Origin: Candidatus Eisenbacteria bacterium
GTDB taxonomy: Bacteria > Desulfobacterota > Binatia > DP-6
Length of the DNA: 55,468 nucleotides
Assembly: GCA_035577985.1 (NCBI GenBank)
Contig: DATJZY010000010.1
Location: 1-55,468 of the forward strand
Reading direction: 5' to 3'
Made by a program: the position numbers and the translations under genes. A model generated the notes under the pieces. The model was not told the origin of the DNA, did no database searches, and worked only from the letters and a program-made list of their open reading frames with translations. Shown piece by piece: positions 1-8,306 of the stretch (the stretch's first letter is position 1; each line of letters begins with the position of its first letter).

Positions 1-34
1 CCCCGGCGACGGTCTTGCATGATTCCGCCCTCAC

Positions 35-670
35 ATGCGCCAGCGCCTGCTCGTGCGCGCCACTCTGCTGGGTGTGTGCCTGCTCCTGCTCGGTCGGCCG
101 TGTTTCGCCGAGCCCACCGCGGCCGACCTGGCGACGCAGGCCATCTCCGAATGCGAGAAGGGTCGCCTGCTCCCCGATCGTGACGAGCGCGCGGCGTCCT
201 TCGCGCGCGGCGAGAAGCTCGCCCTGCACGCCGTCGCGCTCGACGACACCTGCGCCGATGCCCACTTCGCCGTCTTCTGCAATCGCGGCGAGACGATGCG
301 GCTCGATGGCGAGAGCATCACGGACGTCCTCGCGCTGCGCGGTCTGCTCGCCGAGCTCGACCGCACGCTCGAGCTGCGGCCCGACGATTCGCGCGCGCTC
401 GCGGCCAAGGGCACGTTCCTCGTGCGCCTGCCGCGCCTGCTCGGTGGCGACGTCGAGCGCGGCGAGCAGATGCTGCGCCGCGTGCTCGTGCTGGACCCCG
501 AGACGGTGACGGCCCGCCTGGGCCTCGCGCGCGTGTGCAGCTACCGCGGCCAGCGGGACGAAGCGCTCCAGTACGCGACCCGTGCGCTCGAGGTCGCCAA
601 AGAGCTCGGACGCGCGGACAAGGTAGCCGAGGCGCAGGCGATGCTCGCCGAGCTCGGCGTGAAGCGCTGA
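35..670 (+). CDS. secreted TPR-repeat protein
   Basis: A 211-residue protein of unknown specific role. Residues 1-25 form a classic signal peptide (two Arg near the start, a Leu-rich core, then a C-F-A-type cleavage site), so export to the periplasm or outer membrane is likely. The mature part is helical and TPR-like: a segment around residues 150-205 with the alternating small/large pattern of tetratricopeptide repeats (Ala-Arg-Gly-Leu-Ala-Arg, then Tyr-Ala-Thr-Arg-Ala-Leu) is the clearest. TPR proteins act as protein-binding scaffolds. The ATG at 35 is chosen because it starts exactly at the signal peptide. It lies 13 bp upstream of glpD on the same strand, but no functional link is evident. 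Confidence 0.75.
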   Translation: MRQRLLVRATLLGVCLLLLGRPCFAEPTAADLATQAISECEKGRLLPDRDERAASFARGEKLALHAVALDDTCADAHFAVFCNRGETMRLDGESITDVLALRGLLAELDRTLELRPDDSRALAAKGTFLVRLPRLLGGDVERGEQMLRRVLVLDPETVTARLGLARVCSYRGQRDEALQYATRALEVAKELGRADKVAEAQAMLAELGVKR

Positions 671-683
671 CCGCGAGGGCGGC

Positions 684-2264
684 GTGGCCCCGTCGCTCTC
701 GCCCGCGTCGCGCGCCGCGGCCCTGCGCGACCTCGGGGCGAGCGAGCTCGACCTGCTCGTCATCGGCGGAGGCATCACGGGCGCCGGCATCGCTCGCGAC
801 GCCGCGCTTCGCGGGGTGCGCACCGGCCTCGTCGAGGCCGTCGACTTCGCCGCCGGGACGAGCAGCCGCAGCTCGAAGCTGATCCACGGCGGCATCCGCT
901 ACCTGCAGCAGGGCGACATCGCCCTCGTGCGCGAGGCGGCGACCGAGCGCGCGGTGTTGCGTCGCATCGCGCCGCACCTGGCCGAGCCGCTCCTCATGGT
1001 GATGCCGACCTACCGGATGGCGTCGCACCTGAAGCTGCGGACGGGCCTCTTCATGTTCGAACGCGTGGCGCCGGTCGACGCCGGCGATCGCCACCAGATG
1101 TGGGATCGCGCCGAAGCGCTGAAAGAGGAGCCGCTTCTGTCCGCCCAGGGCCTCTACGGCGCCGGCACGTTCACCGAGTACCTCACCGACGACGCACGCC
1201 TCGTCCTGGCGAACGTGCAGGGTGCGCACGCTTCCGGCGCTCTGGTCGCGAACCACGCCGAGGTGGTGAGCCTCGAAGCCGGCCGGGCGACGGTGCGCGA
1301 TACGCTGACCGGCGAGACGTACAGGGTGCGCGCCCGCGTGGTCGTGAACGCGGCCGGCCCGTGGGTCGACGAGCTCCGGCGGCGGGCGGGGGCGAGCGGC
1401 GGGCGGCGGCTGCAGCTCACCAAGGGCATCCATCTGGTCGTGCCCCACGCGCGCCTGCCGGTCACCCACAGCGTGATCATGACCGCGTCGGACAAGCGCT
1501 CGATCTTCGTCGTCCCGCGCGACGGCATGACGTACATCGGAACGACCGACACGTTCTATCCCGACGCGGTGCTCGTCCCGGAGGTGACGCGCGCCGACGC
1601 CGACTACCTGCTCGAGGCGACGAACCGCACCTTCCGGGGCGTCGCGATCGCGACGGCGGACGTCACCGGCACGTGGTCGGGTCTTCGCCCGCTGCTCGCG
1701 GAAGAGGGCAAGTCGCCGTCGGAGATCTCGCGCAAGGACGAGACCATGGTCGACGCCGCGACCGGGCTCGTGTCGATCGCGGGCGGAAAGCTCACGGCCT
1801 ATCGCCGCATGGCCGAGCGCATCGTGGATCTCGTCGGCGAGCGGCTCGGGCGCCGCCTCGCCCCCTGCACGACGAGCGACGTCCCGCTTCCGGGCGGCGA
1901 GGCGCCGGCGCCCGCGCTGCCGGGTGGGCTCGCTCCCCACGAGCAGAGCCGGCTGCGTCGCCTCTACGGCGGGCATTGTGCGCGCCTGCTCGCGCGCGAC
2001 GCGAGCGGAGCGTGCGTCGATGGTCTCCCCGGCATCCTCCGCGTCGAGATCGAGCACGCGATCGACGAGGAGATGGCCCTGACGCTCGAAGACGTCCTCG
2101 AGCGCCGGACGCGCGCGCTCCTGTTCGACGCCGGGCAGGGGCTCGGCGGTGTTGCAGCGACCGCCGCGATCATGGCACGTCGCCTCGGCTGGGACGACGC
2201 GCGGACCGCGCAGGAGATCGATCGCTACCGCAGCCTCGCCGCCGGCCTGAGGAGCTTTGCATGA
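684..2264 (+). CDS. glpD: FAD-dependent glycerol-3-phosphate dehydrogenase
   Basis: Oxidises sn-glycerol 3-phosphate to dihydroxyacetone phosphate at the membrane, passing electrons to quinone. The 526-residue length fits the GlpD family. The N-terminal FAD dinucleotide motif (GGGITGAGIARD) begins near residue 28, followed by the family-typical SSRSSKLIHGGIRYL segment. Near residues 370-380 the GGKLTAYRRMAE segment matches the conserved C-terminal FAD/substrate region, and the C-terminal helical domain is present. The start is a GTG; no in-frame ATG lies before the FAD motif. Its stop overlaps the next gene's start by 4 bp (ATGA), so it is translationally coupled to an alkyl-DHAP synthase-like gene that would use its product. 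Confidence 0.93.
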   Translation: MAPSLSPASRAAALRDLGASELDLLVIGGGITGAGIARDAALRGVRTGLVEAVDFAAGTSSRSSKLIHGGIRYLQQGDIALVREAATERAVLRRIAPHLAEPLLMVMPTYRMASHLKLRTGLFMFERVAPVDAGDRHQMWDRAEALKEEPLLSAQGLYGAGTFTEYLTDDARLVLANVQGAHASGALVANHAEVVSLEAGRATVRDTLTGETYRVRARVVVNAAGPWVDELRRRAGASGGRRLQLTKGIHLVVPHARLPVTHSVIMTASDKRSIFVVPRDGMTYIGTTDTFYPDAVLVPEVTRADADYLLEATNRTFRGVAIATADVTGTWSGLRPLLAEEGKSPSEISRKDETMVDAATGLVSIAGGKLTAYRRMAERIVDLVGERLGRRLAPCTTSDVPLPGGEAPAPALPGGLAPHEQSRLRRLYGGHCARLLARDASGACVDGLPGILRVEIEHAIDEEMALTLEDVLERRTRALLFDAGQGLGGVAATAAIMARRLGWDDARTAQEIDRYRSLAAGLRSFA

Positions 2265-3658
2265 CGAAGATCGGTGAGGTGCTCGCGAAGGCGCTCGGCG
2301 CGGATCGGGTCTCCGAGGCCAAGGAGGCGCTGGCCGCCCATCGCGTCGACTACTGGTTCCTCGCCCACCTTCGCGAGTTCCAGGGACGCGCCGGCCGCGG
2401 TCCCGCGTGCGTGGTCACGCCGCGCAGCACCGAAGAGGTCGCGACCGCCGTGCGGACGGCGCAGCACCACGGCGTCGCGATCGTCCCGTACGGCGGCGGC
2501 TCGGGCGTGCTCGGCGGGGCGGTGCCACCCGACGGCGCGCTCGTCATCGACCTCCGCGCCATGAATGCGCTCCTCGACCTCAACGAGACGGCGCTGACCG
2601 CGCGCGTGCAGGCGGGCATGATGGGCGACGTCTACGAAGCCACCATCACGGCCCGCGGCTACACCACGGGGCACTACCCGCAGTCGATCGCGCGCGCGAC
2701 GGTGGGCGGCCTCGTCGCCACGCGCTCGGCCGGGCAGTTCTCCACCAAGTACGGCAACATCGAGGACCTCCTGCTCGGCATGGAAGCGGTGCTGCCGAGC
2801 GGCAGCGTGGTGCGCCTCGACACGTTCCCGCGCTCGGCCACGGGCCCACAGCTGCGCGAGCTCTTCCTCGGGTCCGAAGGTGCCTTCGGCATCGTCACCG
2901 AGGCGACGCTGAAGGTCTTCCCGCTCCCCGAGCGCCGCGAGGTGGCGAGCTTCGCCTTCCCGACCATGGCCGACGGCCTCGAAGCCATCCGGCGCATCGT
3001 CCGTCCGGGCTGGCGGCCGGCGGTCGTGCGGCTCTACGATCAGCTCGAGAGCGCCCGGCACTTCAGCGCACATGGTGCGCCCGCGGATCGCTGCATGCTG
3101 CTCGTCGTCTGCGAGGGACCGGCGGCGCTCGCGAGCGCCGAGCTCCGCGCCTGCACCGACGTCGCCGAGGCGATGCGCGCGACGTCGGTCGGCGCCGAAC
3201 CGGTGACGCACTGGCTCGGCAACCGCAACAACGTGCCGTCCTGGGACTTCTTCCTCCAGAACGGCCTCGTCGTCGACACCATCGAGGTGGCCGCCACGTG
3301 GGATCGCGTGAGCGCCCTCTACGACCGGGTGGTGGCGTCGCTCGGAAAGGTGCCCGGCCTCATCGCCGGCAGCGCGCACAGCTCGCACAGCTACGGCCAG
3401 GGCACGAACCTCTACATCACCTTCGCGATCAAGCCCGACGACTACGCGGACGCCGAGCGGCTCTACCTCGCGGCGTGGGGATGCGTGATGGAGACGACGA
3501 TCGCCGCCGGCGGCACGATCGCCCACCACCACGGGATCGGACGGCTGCGCGTGCCGTGGCTCGAGCGCGAGCTGAAGACGGCGTATCCCGTCCTGCAGGC
3601 GCTCAAGCGGGCGCTCGATCCTGCGGGGCTGATGAATCCGGGGACGCTGCTGCGGTAG
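2261..3658 (+). CDS. FAD-binding oxidase of the alkyldihydroxyacetonephosphate synthase (AGPS) type
   Basis: A 465-residue flavoprotein of the PCMH/VAO superfamily. AGPS exchanges the acyl chain of acyl-DHAP for a fatty alcohol, the ether-bond step of ether-lipid synthesis. Visible: the FAD segment PYGGGSGVLGG near residue 76, the TVGG...KYGNIEDL stretch very like eukaryotic AGPS, LFLGSEGAFGIVTEATL, and close to the C-terminus HHHGIG (about residue 422) followed by R-x-P-W-L. The paired histidines of that motif are catalytically important in AGPS. The start ATG overlaps the glpD stop. DHAP from GlpD suits an AGPS role. A generic glycolate/lactate-type oxidase is the alternative, but the HHHGIG-R-x-P-W-L and KYGNIEDL segments favour AGPS. 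Confidence 0.85.
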   Translation: MTKIGEVLAKALGADRVSEAKEALAAHRVDYWFLAHLREFQGRAGRGPACVVTPRSTEEVATAVRTAQHHGVAIVPYGGGSGVLGGAVPPDGALVIDLRAMNALLDLNETALTARVQAGMMGDVYEATITARGYTTGHYPQSIARATVGGLVATRSAGQFSTKYGNIEDLLLGMEAVLPSGSVVRLDTFPRSATGPQLRELFLGSEGAFGIVTEATLKVFPLPERREVASFAFPTMADGLEAIRRIVRPGWRPAVVRLYDQLESARHFSAHGAPADRCMLLVVCEGPAALASAELRACTDVAEAMRATSVGAEPVTHWLGNRNNVPSWDFFLQNGLVVDTIEVAATWDRVSALYDRVVASLGKVPGLIAGSAHSSHSYGQGTNLYITFAIKPDDYADAERLYLAAWGCVMETTIAAGGTIAHHHGIGRLRVPWLERELKTAYPVLQALKRALDPAGLMNPGTLLR

Positions 3659-3670
3659 CGTTTGGGTGCG

Positions 3671-3808
3671 CGCGGCGGGGGCGGGTCGTCCTCTTCGCTC
3701 GCGGTCCTCGGGCCACGCGCGCCTCGTAGGTCGCGGCATCACAGCCGCCAACCGCTACGCGCGCAGGGCCCTGCGGGCTCGCTCCGAGCGCAACCCGCCC
3801 CCGCCGCG
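3671..3808. repeat. palindrome-ended intergenic repeat, copy A
   Basis: A 138-bp element bounded by perfect 16-bp terminal inverted repeats (CGCGGCGGGGGCGGGT at 3671-3686 and its complement at 3793-3808). A core of about 90 bp (3698-3784) recurs in reverse orientation at about 4034-4120 with roughly six mismatches. The core contains the perfect palindrome GCAGGGCCCTGC (3763-3774). It sits just after the AGPS-like stop, between convergent genes. It resembles REP/MITE-type short elements or a large structured terminator. No transposase is nearby and no gene is supported inside it. Confidence 0.85.
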
Positions 3809-3932
3809 GCTCGCTGCGCTCCCGCAACGACCCCCCGCCGCCTCAGCCACCCGACTCGAGCTGAATCGCCGCGGAAGCGATCCCATCCATCCAGCTACAC
3901 GTGAGGCGACGTCGCGCGCCGACGCGCGTGCC

Positions 3933-3953
3933 GCGCTCGATGCGATCGAGCGC
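3933..3953. terminator. 9-bp perfect hairpin in convergent intergenic region
   Basis: GCGCTCGAT, a 3-nt loop (gcg) and ATCGAGCGC form a perfect 9-bp stem in the spacer between the two long repeats, between convergent genes ending at 3658 and 4160. There is no U-tract on either strand, so it is at best a GC-rich hairpin terminator or part of a larger structure. Apart from this and the two repeats, I see nothing gene-like in 3659-4159. Confidence 0.4.
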
Positions 3954-4009
3954 CAGCGAGATCGCGAGCGAAGACCGAAGCGCTCGTTCGGTGCGTAGTG
4001 CACCATGCC

Positions 4010-4147
4010 GCGGCGGGCGTGGGGGCGTCCTCAGAGCGAGCCCGCAGGGCCCTGCGCGCGCCCCGGTTGGCGGCTGTGATGCGGCGGCCTACGAGGCGCA
4101 CGTGGCCCGAGGACCGCGAGCGACGAGGACGCCCCCACGCCCGCCGC
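4010..4147. repeat. palindrome-ended intergenic repeat, copy B (inverted)
   Basis: The reverse-complement partner of the element at 3671-3808. Its own ends are a perfect 23-bp inverted repeat (4010-4032 with 4125-4147). These ends differ in sequence from the 16-bp ends of copy A, although the inner core is about 94% identical. The palindrome GCAGGGCCCTGC is kept at 4044-4055. Together the copies form a long inverted repeat with a spacer of about 200 bp, just downstream of the DAHP synthase stop at 4160. Confidence 0.85.
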
Positions 4148-4159
4148 GCGCACCGCCAC

Positions 4160-5293
4160 TCACTTCCCGAAGAACCGCTTCCGGTCCTCGATCATCCGAT
4201 CCTTGTAGCCGTGCTCGAGCGCCGACGACGCGATGTACGCACCGTCCAGCTCCCGACGGAGCTTCCACGTCGCATGCGCGGCCTTGACGAGCGCCACGAG
4301 CTGCTCGCGGAAGAGCCCCTGATGCCCGTCGGACTTCGCGATCAGCGGATTCGGGTGCGCTTCGACGAGCACGACGGACGCGCCGGCCATGATGCCGGCG
4401 AGCGTCGCCGGGTGGACGAGGTCGCGGATGCCGGTGCCGTGCGAGGCGTCGACCGCGATCGGGAGCGCCGAGAGCTGGTACCGGAAGGCGGCGACGGAGC
4501 CGACGTCGAGCGTGTTGCGCGTGTAGCGGTTGGCGCTCGTGATCCCGCGCTCGCACAGGATCACGTTCTCCTTGCCGCCGGTCATCATGCGCTCGACCCA
4601 GAGGAGGTACGCTTCGGTGTCGAGCGAGTTGCCGCGCTTGTGGATCACGGGGAGCTTCGTCGTACGCAGGCGGTTGAGCAACGCCTGGTTCTTGCTGTTT
4701 GGCTCGCCGATCTGCAGGCAGTCGACGCCGGCATCCTCGTAGAGCGGGACGTCCCCCTGATCGAGGATCTCGACGACGGTCGGCAGGCCGAACTCCCGGC
4801 CCGCCTTCACGATGAGGTCGAGCCCCTTGCGGAGCGACTCGGCGTCCGACGCGCCGAGGCCCTCCCAGCCGCTGTACGGGCTCGAGCGGTACTTCACGAC
4901 GCCGCCGCGGAGCGCGTCGCAGCCCGCCTCCTTCACCATGCGGGCCGCGTCCATGATCTGGCGCTCGCTCTCGACCGAGCAGGGTCCCGAGATGAACGCG
5001 AGCCGGTCACCGCCGCAGGCGACGTTGCCGATCGCGACCGTGCGGAAGATCGGCTTCTCGGGCGTGCCCTTCTGCGCGACGCGCTTGTAGGCGCGCGAGA
5101 TCGGGATCAGCTGCTCGACGCCGGGGAGCTCGGCGATCTCGCCGGCCGGGAGCTTGGAGATGTCTCCGTAGACGCCGACCAGCGTGAGCTCGGTTCCCTC
5201 GAGCCGGCCCGTCTTGAAGCCGAGGTCGTGGAGCTTGCGCTCGACGGTCTTCACCTCGTCGGGCGTCGCGTCGCGGCGCATCTTCACGAGCAT
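4160..5293 (-). CDS. aroF: 3-deoxy-7-phosphoheptulonate (DAHP) synthase, type I-beta-like
   Basis: Condenses phosphoenolpyruvate with erythrose 4-phosphate in the first step of the shikimate pathway. Residues 1-72 form a ferredoxin-like N-terminal regulatory domain, as in Thermotoga-type enzymes. The barrel follows, with GPCSVE at 103-108, K-x-R-S-S-P-Y-S, a KRG motif, ILCERG...TRNTLD and the metal-ligand segments D-A-S-H-G-T-G and E-A-H-P-N-P. The family's usual TSPYSFQGLG reads SSPYSGWEGLG, and a C-terminal tail of about 40 residues extends past the usual end, so this is a divergent branch. Start ATG at 5293; upstream in-frame codons lack conserved sequence. It diverges from the FGGY kinase gene across 90 bp that must hold both promoters. 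Confidence 0.88.
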   Translation of the reverse strand: MLVKMRRDATPDEVKTVERKLHDLGFKTGRLEGTELTLVGVYGDISKLPAGEIAELPGVEQLIPISRAYKRVAQKGTPEKPIFRTVAIGNVACGGDRLAFISGPCSVESERQIMDAARMVKEAGCDALRGGVVKYRSSPYSGWEGLGASDAESLRKGLDLIVKAGREFGLPTVVEILDQGDVPLYEDAGVDCLQIGEPNSKNQALLNRLRTTKLPVIHKRGNSLDTEAYLLWVERMMTGGKENVILCERGITSANRYTRNTLDVGSVAAFRYQLSALPIAVDASHGTGIRDLVHPATLAGIMAGASVVLVEAHPNPLIAKSDGHQGLFREQLVALVKAAHATWKLRRELDGAYIASSALEHGYKDRMIEDRKRFFGK

Positions 5294-5383
5294 GGGCCCA
5301 CACAACCGCGCCTTGCCCCGCGGGTCAAGGGCGAAGCCGGCGAGTTTACGAAGCTGCGCGGGATGCCATAGAAGACGACGCCG

Positions 5384-6847
5384 ATGTCGAGAGGATCCGC
5401 GCCGCTCGTCCTCGCGCTCGACGCCGGAACCACCGGCGTCCGCGCGATCGCTGTGGACGATGCGGGCCGGCTCGTGGCGGAACGCTATCAGGAGACGCTG
5501 CCACATCATCCCGCACCGGGTCTCGTCGAGCACGACACCGAAGCGCTCTGGCGCGCGGTGGTGGCGGTCCTGGGCGGCACGCTCTCGGAGGTCGACGCGT
5601 CACGCGTGCACGGGCTCGGCATCACCACCCAGCGCGGCACGGGTGTCGTGTGGGAGCGCGCCACGGGGCGCGCGCTGCACCCGGCGATCTCCTGGTCGGA
5701 CTCGCGGGCCGAGGCGCGGTGCACGGAGCTGATGAGCCAGGGCGTGTTCGTGAGCCCGCTCATGGCCGCCTCGAAGATCGAGTGGATGCTCGACCGCGTC
5801 GACGCGGACCGCGCCGGCGTCGCGTCGGGACGCATCGCCTGCGGCACGCTCGACACGTGGCTCGCCTTCCGTCTTTCGGCCGGCGGCGTGTTCGCAACCG
5901 ACCCGTCCAACGGCGTGCCGAGCGGCTTCTACAATCTCGTCACGCGCGACTGGGACGATGCGATCCTCTCGGCCCTCCGGATTCCCCGCAGCGCCATCGC
6001 GACGCTCGTCGACACGAGCGGCGTCGTCGGGCGCGTCGCGACCGACGGGCTCGCCGCGGTCCCGGTCGCGTCGCTCGTCGGCGATCAGCAGTCGGCGATG
6101 ATGGGCCAGCTCCGGCTCGCGCCCGGCGAGGTGAAGATCTCGTACGGCACGGCCGCGATGCTGGACCTGAACGCCGGCACCGACATCCTCTGGGGCGGCA
6201 ACGGCACCTATCCGCTGGCGCTGTGGCAACGCGGCGGGGTGCTCGAGTTCTGTCTCGAAGGGACGGCGATCACGGCGGGGGCGGCGATCACGTGGTTGCG
6301 CGACGGCCTCGGCATCATCGCGACGCCCGCCGAGAGCGGCGCGCTCGCAGCGTCGGTTCCCGACAGCGGCGGCGTGTGGGCGATCCCGGCGTTCCAGGGG
6401 CTCGGGACGCCATATCTCGAGCCGACGGCGCGCGCGGTGATCGGTGGTCTCACGCGCGCCGCGACGCGGGCGCACGTCGTGCGGGCCGTGATCGAGGGCG
6501 TGGCGTGGCGGTGTCGCGAGGTGTACGACGCGCTCCGCAGGGACTGCCCCCATCCGCCGCCCGACGTCCTGCGGGTCGACGGCGGCATGGCGCGCAACGA
6601 CGTCCTGCTCCAGGCGCAGGCCGACGCGCTCGGCATTCCCGTCGAGCGACCGGCGATGTTCGAAGCGGCGGCGCTCGGCGCGACGTATCTGGCGGGGCTC
6701 GCGACGGGCGTGTGGGCGACGACCGACGAGCTCGCGAGCACGTGGCATCGCGACCGGATCTTCGAGCCGCGTCTCTCGGAGGACGAACGCGAGGAGCGCT
6801 TCGCGACCTGGAAGACGCACCTGCCGGCGGCGCGGGAGCCGTCGTGA
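5384..6847 (+). CDS. FGGY-family carbohydrate kinase, glycerol kinase-like
   Basis: A 487-residue ATP-dependent kinase closest to glycerol kinase (GlpK) by motif order: LDAGTTGVRA phosphate loop near residue 12, TTQRGTGVVW, ISWSDSR, GDQQSAMMGQ, SYGTAAM and the C-terminal VDGGMARND adenosine region. Compared with E. coli GlpK, the glycerol-contacting Glu84 is Gly and Tyr135 is Leu, while Arg83, Trp103 and Asp245 are kept. The substrate may therefore be another polyol or a larger sugar. GlpD and the AGPS-like gene lie 1.7 kb upstream on the same strand, which still suggests a C3/glycerol setting. Its stop overlaps the next gene by 4 bp (GTGA). Confidence 0.85.
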   Translation: MSRGSAPLVLALDAGTTGVRAIAVDDAGRLVAERYQETLPHHPAPGLVEHDTEALWRAVVAVLGGTLSEVDASRVHGLGITTQRGTGVVWERATGRALHPAISWSDSRAEARCTELMSQGVFVSPLMAASKIEWMLDRVDADRAGVASGRIACGTLDTWLAFRLSAGGVFATDPSNGVPSGFYNLVTRDWDDAILSALRIPRSAIATLVDTSGVVGRVATDGLAAVPVASLVGDQQSAMMGQLRLAPGEVKISYGTAAMLDLNAGTDILWGGNGTYPLALWQRGGVLEFCLEGTAITAGAAITWLRDGLGIIATPAESGALAASVPDSGGVWAIPAFQGLGTPYLEPTARAVIGGLTRAATRAHVVRAVIEGVAWRCREVYDALRRDCPHPPPDVLRVDGGMARNDVLLQAQADALGIPVERPAMFEAAALGATYLAGLATGVWATTDELASTWHRDRIFEPRLSEDEREERFATWKTHLPAAREPS

Positions 6848-8223
6848 GCGAGGCCGCCGCCCACGCGATCGCAGCGCGCGTCGACCGGATCCGGACCGGG
6901 CGCCTGCCGGAGGCCGTCGCGACCCGGGCCGCCGAGCTCCTCCTCGATTACCTCGGCGTCGCGCTCGGCGGCGCGGGGGAGGAGTCGACGGTGGTCCTCC
7001 GGCGCGGCCTCGCGGCGCTCGCGACCGCCGGCGACGCGACGATCATCGGCACGAACGAGCGGATGGCGCCGCCGCACGCCGCGATCGCGAACGGCGCCGC
7101 GGCCCACGCCCTCGAGATGGACGACACGCACCTCGGCGGCTCGATCCATCTGGGAGCCAGCGTATTCTCGGCGGCGCTCGCGGCGGCCGAGATCGCTCCC
7201 GCCTCGGGCGAGACGCTGCTGCGGGCCGCCGTCGCGGGCTACGAGGTGGCGGCGCGGCTCGCCATCGCGCTCGATCCGGCCGCGCACTACCGGCGCGGCT
7301 TCCATCCCACGGGGACCTGCGGCGCGTTCGGGGCGGCGGCCGCCGCCGGAGTCGTTATCGGCCTCGACGCGGACGCGCTCACGTCCGCGTTCGGCATCGC
7401 CGGAAGCCAGGCCGCGGGCTCGATGGAGTTCCTCGCCGACGGCGCATGGACGAAGCGCCTGCACCCGGGCTGGGCGGCGTGCGCCGGGCTCCACGCCGCC
7501 GCGCTCGCGCGCGCGGGGTTTCGCGGCCCGGCGACGATCGTCGACGGCCGCTTCGGCTTCCTGCACGCGTACGGCGAGGGCGCGTCGCGAGCGACGCTCG
7601 ACCGGTTCGACGACTACGAGCTCATGCACACGGGCGTGAAGCCGCACGCCTGCTGCCGCTACGCGCAGGGTCCCATCGACGCCGTGCTCGCGCTGCGCGG
7701 TGAGCACGCGATCACACCCGAGCGCGTCGCGCGCATCGAGGTCGGGATCGTGAACGCTGGCTTCGCGATCGTCTGCGAGCCGCTCGATGCGAAGCGCCGG
7801 CCCGGCTCGGTCGTGGACGCGCAGTTCAGCCTGCCCTTCAGCCTGGCCGTCGCGCTCGTACGCGGTGCGGCGTCGCCGGCGGAGTTCGTACCGCGCAACT
7901 GGGACGACCCGCTCGTTCGTCGGCTCATGGACCGCGTCGAGCCCGTACGCGACGCTGCGCTCGACGCGATGTTCCCGCGCGTCTGGCCCTGCTGGGTGCG
8001 GATCACGCTCGACGACGGCGGGCGGCACGAGGCGCGGATCACGCATCCGACGGGCGATCCCGAGCGCTTCCCGTCGCCCCCGGAGCAACGGGCAAAATTT
8101 GCCGGTCTCGCCCGCCGCGCGCTCGCGCCGGATCGGATCGATGCGCTCGCCGCTGCGGCGACGCGCATCGCCGGCGCGAGCGACGTCCGTGCGCTGCTCG
8201 CCCTCACGCGCCCCGGCATTTAG
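6844..8223 (+). CDS. MmgE/PrpD family protein
   Basis: A 459-residue member of the MmgE/PrpD fold (2-methylcitrate dehydratase, cis-aconitate decarboxylase, iminodisuccinate epimerase). Typical parts: DYLGVALGG near residue 40, the N-G-A-A-A-H-A-L-E-M-D-D-T-H segment near residue 88 that lines the active site, G-Y-E-V-A-A-R-L, F-H-P-T-G-T-C-G-A-F-G and a C-terminal K-P-H-A-C-C-R-Y-A-Q-G-P-I-D segment. The start is a GTG overlapping the kinase stop, so the two are translationally coupled. No prpB, prpC or acnD is in the window, so methylcitrate-cycle membership is not supported, and substrate assignment from family alone is unsafe. Confidence 0.85.
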   Translation: MSEAAAHAIAARVDRIRTGRLPEAVATRAAELLLDYLGVALGGAGEESTVVLRRGLAALATAGDATIIGTNERMAPPHAAIANGAAAHALEMDDTHLGGSIHLGASVFSAALAAAEIAPASGETLLRAAVAGYEVAARLAIALDPAAHYRRGFHPTGTCGAFGAAAAAGVVIGLDADALTSAFGIAGSQAAGSMEFLADGAWTKRLHPGWAACAGLHAAALARAGFRGPATIVDGRFGFLHAYGEGASRATLDRFDDYELMHTGVKPHACCRYAQGPIDAVLALRGEHAITPERVARIEVGIVNAGFAIVCEPLDAKRRPGSVVDAQFSLPFSLAVALVRGAASPAEFVPRNWDDPLVRRLMDRVEPVRDAALDAMFPRVWPCWVRITLDDGGRHEARITHPTGDPERFPSPPEQRAKFAGLARRALAPDRIDALAAAATRIAGASDVRALLALTRPGI

Positions 8224-8306
8224 TTGCCGACATTCGGCGGGTCGCCGGCTTTTCGACGCGGCGATCCGGCACATGAGACCGTGCTGACCGCGTTTTCCTC
8301 CACTGT

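Noticed and set aside
318..2057. 579-codon minus-strand ORF opposite glpD
   Set aside because: No domain, antisense to a GlpD with intact family motifs.
3666..4101. Short ORFs in both orientations across the long inverted repeat, encoding similar R-G-I-T-A-A-N-R peptides
   Set aside because: They follow the repeat, have no ribosome site, and change with strand; treated as repeat sequence, not genes.
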